Shown in pieces: positions 1-7,560 of a stretch of 14,386 bases of DNA; position 1 is the stretch's first letter; each line of letters begins with the position of its first letter. The notes below the pieces were generated by a model that was not told where the DNA came from, made no database searches, and saw only the letters and a list, made by a program, of their open reading frames with translations. This DNA is from Betaproteobacteria bacterium (GTDB lineage Bacteria > Pseudomonadota > Gammaproteobacteria > Burkholderiales > Rhodocyclaceae), in assembly GCA_028065725.1 (NCBI GenBank), contig JAPTVL010000076.1, forward strand, positions 1-14,386, given 5' to 3'. A program made the position numbers and the translations under genes.

Positions 1-117
1 CCTGATCTGGCGGCGCGCGGCATGGCCGGGCGCGTGCTGGACGGAGTCAATGTCGTGGATTACGGCGGTTTTGTGGATCTGGTCGCAGAGCACAGCAACT
101 GTCAGTCTTGGCTGTAA
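1..117 (+). CDS. dsrH: DsrH, C-terminal end (partial)
   Basis: An open frame enters the window at base 1 and stops with TAA at 115-117, giving 38 residues. The tail reads VVDYGGFVDLVAEHSNCQSWL, separated here as VVDYGGFVDL then VAEHSNCQSWL, which matches the conserved C-terminus of the DsrH/TusB family, including the terminal S-W-L. DsrH is the small subunit of the cytoplasmic DsrE2F2H2 hexamer, which relays persulfide sulfur to DsrC. The stop lies 24 bases upstream of dsrC, as expected for dsrEFHC order. The N-terminal part, including the cysteine conserved in the family, is outside the window. Identification rests on the C-terminal motif plus the neighbour. Confidence 0.85.
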   Translation, partial: PDLAARGMAGRVLDGVNVVDYGGFVDLVAEHSNCQSWL

Positions 118-127
118 CTTTTAATCT

Positions 128-134
128 AAAGGAG
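128..134 (+). promoter_or_regulatory. strong ribosome binding site of dsrC
   Basis: AAAGGAG lies 7 bases before the ATG at 142. It favours that start over the in-frame ATG at 148. It is the best Shine-Dalgarno match in the locus, which fits the high DsrC demand expected of a substrate-like carrier protein. Confidence 0.7.
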
Positions 135-141
135 TATTGCT

Positions 142-477
142 ATGCCCATGGTGGATATCGCCGGTAAGGACTACGAAGTCGACGAAGAAGGTTATCTGGT
201 CGATCTGTCGCAGTGGAACGAAGACGTCGCCAAATATATGGCGGTCGAAGAGAAGGTCGATCTGACCGAGAGCCACTGGGAAGTCGTCAACTTCCTGCGT
301 GAGTACTATGCCGAATATCAGATCGCACCTGCGGTGCGCGTGCTGACCAAGGCCATCGGCAAGAAGCTCGGTCCGGACAAAGGCAACAACAAGTACCTGT
401 ACGAGTTGTTCCCCTACGGCCCCGCCAAGCAGGCTTGTAAGATCGCCGGCCTGCCCAAGCCGACCGGCTGTATCTAA
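142..477 (+). CDS. dsrC: DsrC sulfur carrier protein (TusE/DsrC family)
   Basis: This 111-residue cytoplasmic protein is the physiological sulfur-carrying partner of DsrAB. The length matches the family (about 105-112). The N-terminal VDEEGYL segment and the middle region with Y-Y-x-x-Y are typical. The flexible C-terminal arm keeps both redox cysteines: Cys99 in KQACKIAG and the penultimate Cys110 in PTGCI, 11 residues apart. This spacing defines true DsrC, as opposed to TusE, which has only the last cysteine. DsrC trisulfide or persulfide is oxidised by DsrAB, and the DsrK site is thought to act on the two cysteines. It lies 24 bases after dsrH and 135 bases before dsrM, with a hairpin in that gap, so its mRNA dose may differ from that of the downstream genes. 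Confidence 0.97.
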   Translation: MPMVDIAGKDYEVDEEGYLVDLSQWNEDVAKYMAVEEKVDLTESHWEVVNFLREYYAEYQIAPAVRVLTKAIGKKLGPDKGNNKYLYELFPYGPAKQACKIAGLPKPTGCI

Positions 478-495
478 GCTGTTGTAACTGTCGGG

Positions 496-519
496 TCGCC
501 CCGGAAATTTTCGGGGCGA
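496..519 (+). terminator. hairpin after dsrC (partial terminator or 3' stabiliser)
   Basis: TCGCCCCG (496-503) pairs perfectly with CGGGGCGA (512-519) around an 8-base AT-rich loop. It starts 19 bases after the dsrC stop. Only three T follow directly, so termination would be leaky at best. It could equally protect the 3' end of a short dsrC message. Genes of the same operon continue downstream. Confidence 0.5.
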
Positions 520-589
520 TTTCGATTGTCATGCTGTGTTTCCCAATCGAATGTGCTGGCCATGCCGGAAACACGTTTGATTCGTAAAC

Positions 590-599
590 ACAACGTTGT
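590..599. repeat. 10-base perfect palindrome before dsrM
   Basis: ACAACGTTGT is a perfect palindrome that ends right next to the dsrM Shine-Dalgarno AGGGG (601-605). The same gap also holds an inverted repeat GTGTTTCC/GGAAACAC (536-543 with 567-574) and an overlapping one, TTCGATT/AATCGAA (521-527 with 545-551). These could be protein-binding half sites or alternative RNA stems. No known operator is recognised. Confidence 0.35.
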
Positions 600-612
600 T
601 AGGGGATAGGGT

Positions 613-1347
613 TTGTCTACTGTGACGCTGATTTATGCCGGGATGTTCTACATCGCCACCCTGTCGCTGGTGGTGGGCCTGGTCTACAAGATTTTTGACT
701 ACAGCCGCACGCCTGCGCCGCTGAAGATTCCGACCACCCCTGCGCCGACGACGCAAACAGGCGTGGTGTACCGGATGGCGAAGGAAGTGGTGCTGTTCGA
801 ATCCCTGTTCAAGTCCAACAAATGGATCTGGGTGTTTGGCTGGCTGTTCCATTTCGGCCTCTTCCTGGTGCTGGCGCGCCACCTGCGCTACTTCACCGAG
901 CCGGTCTGGTTCTGGGTCGGCATCGTTCAGCCCTTCGGCAAATACGCCAGCATCATGATGGTGGTGGGCCTCGCCGGCCTGCTGGCGCGTCGTTTCCTGG
1001 TCGACCGCGTGCGTTACATTTCGACCCCGTCGGACATCCTGATGCTGGTGCTGCTGATTGCGATCGGCGTGTCGGGCATGCTGATGACCTTCGTCGTCCA
1101 TACCGATATCGTTGCACTGAAAGCTTTCTTCATGGGGCTGATGTATCTGGATGTGCAGCCGGTACCGCAGGATCCGATCCTGCTGGTTCACCTTGCGCTG
1201 GTGGCGCTGCTGATGGTGATCTTCCCGATCAGCAAGCTGCTGCATGCGCCGGGCATTTTCTTCAGTCCCACGCGCAACCAGGCCGACAACCCGCGTGAAC
1301 ATCGCCATGTGGCGGCATGGGCGGCTCGCCTGGATCAGAACAACTGA
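613..1347 (+). CDS. dsrM: DsrM, cytochrome b subunit of DsrMKJOP (NarI-like)
   Basis: This 244-residue integral membrane protein carries two haem b and exchanges electrons with the quinone pool. Five hydrophobic segments are visible at about residues 6-26, 71-93, 101-125, 140-162 and 188-208. Histidines His80/His90 (10 apart) and His193/His211 (18 apart) reproduce the spacing of the four haem ligands of nitrate reductase NarI, which supports haem b binding at both sides of the membrane. It starts with TTG at 613. An in-frame TAG lies two codons upstream, so no earlier start exists. AGGGG (601-605) is well placed, 7 bases before the TTG. The GTG at 622 is a less likely alternative. It forms the membrane/cytoplasm module with DsrK, encoded 50 bases downstream. 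Confidence 0.95.
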   Translation: MSTVTLIYAGMFYIATLSLVVGLVYKIFDYSRTPAPLKIPTTPAPTTQTGVVYRMAKEVVLFESLFKSNKWIWVFGWLFHFGLFLVLARHLRYFTEPVWFWVGIVQPFGKYASIMMVVGLAGLLARRFLVDRVRYISTPSDILMLVLLIAIGVSGMLMTFVVHTDIVALKAFFMGLMYLDVQPVPQDPILLVHLALVALLMVIFPISKLLHAPGIFFSPTRNQADNPREHRHVAAWAARLDQNN

Positions 1348-1397
1348 TTCGTTGACATCGATTAACGAACACGCAAGAACGGACAAAGGACTCTCAA

Positions 1398-2921
<1,524 letters not shown>

Positions 2922-2982
2922 GCCCGGTCCGGAAGATTGCGATTTATCTATCTTTAGTTACGTAGGCGTTAGGAGAACCAAC

Positions 2983-4941
2983 ATGGCTGTCACGACGAAC
3001 AAAGCAAAAACCGAAGGCGTTACATGGCGTCGTTATAAGGACGGTGAGTCAGATGCTGACTTCCGCTCCAACCAGGACAGGATTTTCCAGTCGAGCTGGA
3101 CGCACAAGTGCCCGGAATACGTGCTTTCCACGCCGCCTTGCCAGGGTTCGTGCCCGGCCGGCGAAGACATTCGCGGTTATCTCAACATCGTGCGCGGCAT
3201 CGAGAAGCCGCCCGCAGGCGTGACCTGGCAGGAATACGCCTTCCGCCGCATCACCGAAGCCAACCCCTTCCCCGGTGTGATGGGCCGCGTCTGCCCGGCA
3301 CCGTGCGAATCCGGCTGTAACCGGAATATGGTTGAAGATCATGTAGGCATCAACTCGGTCGAGCACTTCGTCGGCGACTGGGGCATCGAAAACAACATGG
3401 CCTACACGTCGACCGCTGCCGAAACCGGCAAGAAAGTCGCCGTGATCGGTGCCGGCCCCGCCGGCCTGGCCGCCGCCTACCAGCTGCGCCTGCGCGGCCA
3501 TGGCGTGACCATTTTCGACGAGCACGAAGAGCTCGGCGGCATGATGCGTTACGGCATTCCCGGCTTCCGCACCCCGCGTGAAATGCTCGATGCCGAAATC
3601 AAGCGCATCATCGACCTCGGCGTCGAAACCCGCCTGAAGACCCGCATCGGTTCCGACGTCAGCTTCGAGCAGATCGAAAAGGAATTCGACGCCATCTTCA
3701 TGGCCATGGGCGCACAAGCTGGCCGCCCGCTGCCGGTTCCCGGCGCCGAAGCCCCCAACTGCGTGACCGCCGTTGCGTTCCTGCGCGCCTTCAACGAAGG
3801 CCGCCTGCAGCACGTCGGCAACCGCGTGGTGGTCATCGGCGGTGGCGACACCTCGATCGACGTCGCGACCGTTGCCCGTCGCCTCGGCAATGTCACCAAG
3901 TCCGGCACCCACGACGAGCGTCCGGAAAGCGTCATCGCCGGCCACATGGCCTCCGACGTCGCTTCGATCTCCGCTCGCGAAGGCGCCGAAGTGGTGCTGG
4001 TGTCGCGTGCCACGATCGACAAGATGGCCGCCAACAAGCACGAAGTCGAGCATGCACAGCAGGAAGGCATCGAGATCATCGGCGGCGTCACCCCGGTGGG
4101 CGTGGTGGTCGACGCGAATGGCCGTGCCACCGCCCTGCGCGTGGCCGACTTCGTGATGGAAGGCAAGGAAACCAAGATCGTCGAAGGCACCGAGCGCGAC
4201 CTGCCCGGCGACCTGATCGTGTCCGCGATCGGACAGGGCGTCGACTTCACCGGCCTCGAGCAGTTCAACAACAACAACGGCCTGATGAAAGCCGACAAAA
4301 ACTATCGTTTCCCCGGCAAAGAGCACATCTTCGTCGGCGGCGACGTGCTGCGTCCGCACCTGCTGACCACCGCAATCGGTCACGCCTCCATTGCCGTGGA
4401 CGGCATCGATGCCTTCCTCAAGGGCAAGGAACTCGACAAGCGCCCGAAGGTTGACGTTCACCACTTCGACGAAATCCGCAAGTGGCTCGAAACCGGCCAT
4501 GAATACAATGAAGTCCATGGCGCGGTTCTGGGAACCTCGGAGCGCAAGGACATCCTGCACAACTTCGAAGACCGTTCGCAGCGTCACGTCATTCCGCACA
4601 ACGAACTGTTCCTCGGCCACTTCCCCAACGTCGCGCGCCACATCCGCGACGTGACCGTGCTCGACAAGGAAGGCGCACTGGGTAACTTCGAAGAGCGTCT
4701 GCACGCCCTGTCCGACAAGGCAGTCGTCGACGAAGCCAAGCGCTGCATGTCCTGCGGCCAGTGCTTCGAGTGCGACAACTGCGTGGTCTACTGCCCGCAG
4801 ACCGCCGTGTTCAAGGTGAAGAAGAAGGACAACCCCACCGTGGGTCGTTACGTCGACACCGACTACGGCAAGTGCATCGGCTGCCACATCTGCGCCGACG
4901 TCTGCCCGACCGGCTACATCGTCATGGGTATGGGTGACTAA
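2983..4941 (+). CDS. dsrL: DsrL, iron-sulfur flavoprotein, NAD(P)-linked partner of DsrAB
   Basis: This 652-residue cytoplasmic protein is related to GltD/NfnB oxidoreductases. It takes electrons from DsrAB during sulfur oxidation and passes them to NAD(P)+. The N-terminal Fe-S region has Cys43, Cys53, Cys57, Cys104, Cys108 and Cys112. The FAD Rossmann motif GAGPAG is at 156-161 and the second dinucleotide motif GGGDTS at 286-291. The C-terminal ferredoxin-like domain has Cys588/591/594/597/600/604 and Cys631/634/637/641. The loop after the second nucleotide fold reads VVLVSRATID, where NADPH-specific relatives have two adjacent arginines; a single Arg suggests NAD(H) (inference). The ATG at 2983 follows AGGAG (2971-2975) by 7 bases. 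The position between dsrK and dsrJ and the full C-terminal domain are typical of sulfur oxidisers. Confidence 0.96.
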   Translation: MAVTTNKAKTEGVTWRRYKDGESDADFRSNQDRIFQSSWTHKCPEYVLSTPPCQGSCPAGEDIRGYLNIVRGIEKPPAGVTWQEYAFRRITEANPFPGVMGRVCPAPCESGCNRNMVEDHVGINSVEHFVGDWGIENNMAYTSTAAETGKKVAVIGAGPAGLAAAYQLRLRGHGVTIFDEHEELGGMMRYGIPGFRTPREMLDAEIKRIIDLGVETRLKTRIGSDVSFEQIEKEFDAIFMAMGAQAGRPLPVPGAEAPNCVTAVAFLRAFNEGRLQHVGNRVVVIGGGDTSIDVATVARRLGNVTKSGTHDERPESVIAGHMASDVASISAREGAEVVLVSRATIDKMAANKHEVEHAQQEGIEIIGGVTPVGVVVDANGRATALRVADFVMEGKETKIVEGTERDLPGDLIVSAIGQGVDFTGLEQFNNNNGLMKADKNYRFPGKEHIFVGGDVLRPHLLTTAIGHASIAVDGIDAFLKGKELDKRPKVDVHHFDEIRKWLETGHEYNEVHGAVLGTSERKDILHNFEDRSQRHVIPHNELFLGHFPNVARHIRDVTVLDKEGALGNFEERLHALSDKAVVDEAKRCMSCGQCFECDNCVVYCPQTAVFKVKKKDNPTVGRYVDTDYGKCIGCHICADVCPTGYIVMGMGD

Positions 4942-4943
4942 GC

Positions 4944-5441
4944 GTGGCAGGCAAAATGAAACGCCTCCTGGCACTGGGCGCGGTCGTGCTGACGACGGCC
5001 GCCCTGGCCTGGGCCGGGTCGGATGCCCAGCCCAAGGCCGGTGGCGCGCCCAAGCCGGTGATCACCAAGGCCGTCAAGGGCGAGCAATGCGTGGAGCCGA
5101 CCGACACCATGCGTCGCGACCACATGAAGCTTCTGGATGGTCATCGCGACAAGACTGTGATCGAAGGTGTCCGCACCAAGAAATACAGCCTCAAGGAATG
5201 CATCAACTGCCACGCCAGCGAAACGACGGGCAGCGTTGCGGCCTCCAAGGATGACTTCTGCGTGAGCTGCCACAGCTATGCTGCAGTGAAAATCGATTGT
5301 TTCGATTGCCATTCCACCAAGCCGCAGGGCTCGGCGGCGATGCACCCGCTGAACGCTGAAACGGCGCACTACAAGCACAAGCTGGCCGCCCAGGCAGCAA
5401 GCAAGGTCAGCGCAGAAGAAATGGCTGGGGTTGCCCAATGA
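4944..5441 (+). CDS. dsrJ: DsrJ, periplasmic triheme cytochrome c
   Basis: This 165-residue subunit of DsrMKJOP has an N-terminal signal or anchor (KRLLALGAVVLTTAALAWA, residues 6-24) directing it to the periplasm. Three haem c motifs CXXCH are at residues 86-90, 106-110 and 119-123. Cys49 (in GEQCVEP) matches the conserved cysteine that gives one haem its unusual His/Cys ligation in Allochromatium DsrJ; Met56 or Met61 could serve as the Met ligand. The start chosen is GTG 4944, two bases after the dsrL stop, consistent with translational coupling. ATG 4956 is an alternative that trims four residues without harming the signal peptide. The gene ends overlapping the dsrO start. Confidence 0.94.
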   Translation: MAGKMKRLLALGAVVLTTAALAWAGSDAQPKAGGAPKPVITKAVKGEQCVEPTDTMRRDHMKLLDGHRDKTVIEGVRTKKYSLKECINCHASETTGSVAASKDDFCVSCHSYAAVKIDCFDCHSTKPQGSAAMHPLNAETAHYKHKLAAQAASKVSAEEMAGVAQ

Positions 5442-6214
5442 GCGAACTGAAACCAATATCCAAGCAGGCACCTGCATCGCCCGAACGCCGCCGCTTCGTC
5501 GGCGCCGCCACGGCGGTAGCAGGCCTGGCAATCGCCCCCGGCGTGATGCTGGTCGAAGTGGCGCACGGCCGTCCGGAAGACCAGGCTGCCAGCAGTGCGG
5601 TGCGCTGGGGCATGCTGGTCGACGCGACCAAGTGCGCCACCGGCTGCAATGATTGCGTGACCGCGTGCAGCACCGAAAACGGCTGGACGCCGGTTGCCGA
5701 AAGCAAGCATGCCAAGCAGGCGCCGCAGTGGATCCGCAAGCTCGAACTGCAGGATCCGCTGACGCAGATGGAAACCAATCTGCCGATGATGTGCCAGCAC
5801 TGCGCCGAGCCGCCCTGCGTCGATGTGTGTCCGACCGGCGCGTCGTTCAAGCGCGCCGACGGCATCGTGCTGGTCAACCGCCACACCTGCATCGGCTGCC
5901 GTTACTGCATGATGGCGTGCCCGTACAAGGCGCGTTCGCTGGTGCACGAGTCGCTGAACGACACCCAGAAGGCGGATGTCCCGCGCGGCATCGGCTGCGT
6001 CGAATCCTGCACCCTGTGCGTGCAGAAAGTGGATCGCGGCGACGGCAACACCGCGTGTGCCGAGGCGTGTACCGCCGCGGGCCACAATGCCCTGCTGTTC
6101 GGCGACATGAATGATCCCGAAAGCGAGATTGCGAAGCGTCTGCGCGAACTGCCGACCAAGCAGGTGCGTGCCGACCTCAATCTCAACCTCGGCGTTCGCT
6201 ATCACGGAATCTAA
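5438..6214 (+). CDS. dsrO: DsrO, periplasmic Tat-exported ferredoxin-like subunit
   Basis: This 258-residue iron-sulfur protein of the DsrMKJOP complex belongs to the NrfC/DmsB/HmcB type. A twin-arginine signal is seen at residues 14-44: SPERRRFVG followed by a hydrophobic alanine-rich stretch, indicating export as a folded holoprotein. Four cysteine clusters are visible: Cys66/70/73/77, Cys119/122/127/131, Cys151/154/157/161 and Cys187/191/194 with Cys207/211. Family members hold several [4Fe-4S] centres that pass electrons between DsrJ and DsrP. The start codon overlaps the dsrJ stop (ATGA, 5438-5441), indicating coupled translation of the two periplasmic subunits. The dsrP start follows 6 bases after its stop. 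Confidence 0.96.
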   Translation: MSELKPISKQAPASPERRRFVGAATAVAGLAIAPGVMLVEVAHGRPEDQAASSAVRWGMLVDATKCATGCNDCVTACSTENGWTPVAESKHAKQAPQWIRKLELQDPLTQMETNLPMMCQHCAEPPCVDVCPTGASFKRADGIVLVNRHTCIGCRYCMMACPYKARSLVHESLNDTQKADVPRGIGCVESCTLCVQKVDRGDGNTACAEACTAAGHNALLFGDMNDPESEIAKRLRELPTKQVRADLNLNLGVRYHGI

Positions 6215-6220
6215 AATAAC

Positions 6221-7423
6221 ATGGCAAGCATCACTTTCCGCGAAGTAGAAGGCAGCAGCCTGAAATACTGGCTGCTGTTCGGGGGCCTGGGCCTGTTCGT
6301 GTTGTTCGGCGCACTGGCCTGGAACACCATGCACCACCACGGCCACGTCGTGACTGGCATGGACAACCAGATCGTCTGGGGCCTGCCGCACGTATTTGCG
6401 GTGTTCCTGATCGTGGCGGCCTCCGGCGCGCTGAACGTCGCGTCGATCGCGTCGGTGTTCAACAAGCCGATGTACAAGCCGCTGGCGCCGCTGTCGGCGA
6501 TCCTGTCGCTGGCATTGATGCTGGGCGGCCTGCTGGTGCTGGTGCTCGACCTGGGACGCTCGGATCGTCTGATCGTGGCGATGACGCACTTCAACTTCAA
6601 GTCGATGTTCACCTGGAACGTGTTCCTGTATTCCGGCTTCTTCGGGCTGGTGGGCATCTACCTGTGGACGATGCTGGACCGCAACGTCAAAACCTACTCC
6701 AAGGCGGCGGGCACCGCGGCTTTCATCTGGCGTCTGGTGCTGACGACCGGTACCGGCTCGCTGTTCGGCTTCCTGGTCGCGCGCGAACTGTACGGCACCG
6801 CCATGCTGGCACCGATGTTCATCATCATGTCGTTTGCCTATGGCCTGGCCATCTACCTGATGGTGCTGGCCGCAGCGTACGCCTGGACCGGTCGCACCCT
6901 CGGCGATGCGGTGATGATGCGCCTGAAGACCCTGCTGGTCGTGTTCGTCGCGGCGGTGCTGTATTTCGTCGTCGTGCACCACATGACCAACCTCTACTTC
7001 ACCAAGTATCACGCGGTGGAAGCCTTCATCCTGCGCGACGGCGGCACCTTCACCACGCTGTTCTGGGTTGGGCAGATCGTCATCGGCTGCGTGGCGCCGC
7101 TGGTGATCCTGCTGAGCGGTCTTGGCAAGCAGCGCAGCTGGATCATGATCGCGTGTGCGCTCGTCATCCTCGGCGGCATGGCGCAGATGTATGTCACCAT
7201 CATCGGTGCGCAGGCCTATCCGCTCGACATGTTCCCCGGCCTGACCGAGAGGAGCAGTTTCTTCGATGGCGAAGTGCACAGCTATTCGCCCAGCCTGCCC
7301 GAACTCTTCCTCGGCCTCGGCGGCGTGGCGATCGCTCTGCTCGTGACCGTGTTCGCGATCAAGGTGCTGCGCCTGCTGCCGGCCAGCCTGGACGACGCCA
7401 CCGTCGCCAAGCTGGAGCACTGA
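6221..7423 (+). CDS. dsrP: DsrP, NrfD-like membrane subunit of DsrMKJOP
   Basis: This 400-residue polytopic membrane protein of the NrfD/PsrC family interacts with quinones and receives or donates electrons through DsrO. About ten hydrophobic segments are visible, roughly at residues 15-36, 52-77, 90-110, 128-150, 165-186, 195-222, 235-257, 277-299, 305-328 and 360-384, as expected for the family. Histidine-rich loops occur at residues 38-41 and 253-254. The ATG at 6221 is only 6 bases after the dsrO stop, with a weak ribosome binding site (ACGGA inside the dsrO end), so translation is probably coupled to dsrO. It is the last gene of the membrane complex block. A stable hairpin follows directly. 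Confidence 0.95.
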   Translation: MASITFREVEGSSLKYWLLFGGLGLFVLFGALAWNTMHHHGHVVTGMDNQIVWGLPHVFAVFLIVAASGALNVASIASVFNKPMYKPLAPLSAILSLALMLGGLLVLVLDLGRSDRLIVAMTHFNFKSMFTWNVFLYSGFFGLVGIYLWTMLDRNVKTYSKAAGTAAFIWRLVLTTGTGSLFGFLVARELYGTAMLAPMFIIMSFAYGLAIYLMVLAAAYAWTGRTLGDAVMMRLKTLLVVFVAAVLYFVVVHHMTNLYFTKYHAVEAFILRDGGTFTTLFWVGQIVIGCVAPLVILLSGLGKQRSWIMIACALVILGGMAQMYVTIIGAQAYPLDMFPGLTERSSFFDGEVHSYSPSLPELFLGLGGVAIALLVTVFAIKVLRLLPASLDDATVAKLEH

Positions 7424-7432
7424 TCGCCTGAA

Positions 7433-7456
7433 CCTGCCGGGCATACTCCCGGCAGG
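7433..7456 (+). terminator. hairpin after dsrP
   Basis: CCTGCCGGG (7433-7441) pairs perfectly with CCCGGCAGG (7448-7456) around a 6-base loop, 9 bases after the dsrP stop. No T-run follows, so a classical intrinsic terminator is unlikely. A 3' processing or stabilising stem that separates the complex genes from the cofactor genes is more plausible. Confidence 0.45.
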
Positions 7457-7507
7457 GGATTGAGCAGCATGAATCAGCAAGCCGACCTAAACGGATCCGA
7501 GAAGCGC

Positions 7508-7560
7508 GGGGCTCCAATGCCCCACAAGGGGACTCCGCCTTTCTATGGGCTATAAGCCCA
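7508..7560 (+). promoter_or_regulatory. possible translation-control leader of dsrN
   Basis: Three short stems are possible here. GGGGC (7508-7512) pairs with GCCCC (7519-7523). CCCC (7520-7523) can instead pair with GGGG (7528-7531), the core of the only good Shine-Dalgarno for the dsrN ATG at 7545. TGGGCT (7546-7551) pairs with AGCCCA (7555-7560) over the start codon. The first two are mutually exclusive, so the arrangement could expose or hide the ribosome site. It does not resemble a cobalamin riboswitch. Function is inference. Confidence 0.3.

Noticed and set aside
1348..1369. TTGACA (1352-1357) and inverted repeat TTCGTT/AACGAA between dsrM and dsrK as an internal promoter
   Set aside because: The -35 match is perfect, but no acceptable -10 is present 16-18 bases downstream, and the gap is only 50 bases within an operon.
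2922..2982. AT-rich spacer before dsrL as a promoter
   Set aside because: TTGCGA (2937-2942) has no convincing -10 at the right distance. The spacer has a good ribosome site and is most simply an operon gap.
3049..4974. 641-codon - strand open frame opposite dsrL
   Set aside because: Same cause as the frame opposite dsrK. The + strand protein has all cofactor motifs and the antisense product has none.
5369..7480. 703-codon - strand open frame spanning dsrO-dsrP
   Set aside because: It crosses three well-supported + strand genes and its product is a His/Gln/Arg-rich low-complexity sequence typical of antisense translation in GC-rich DNA.
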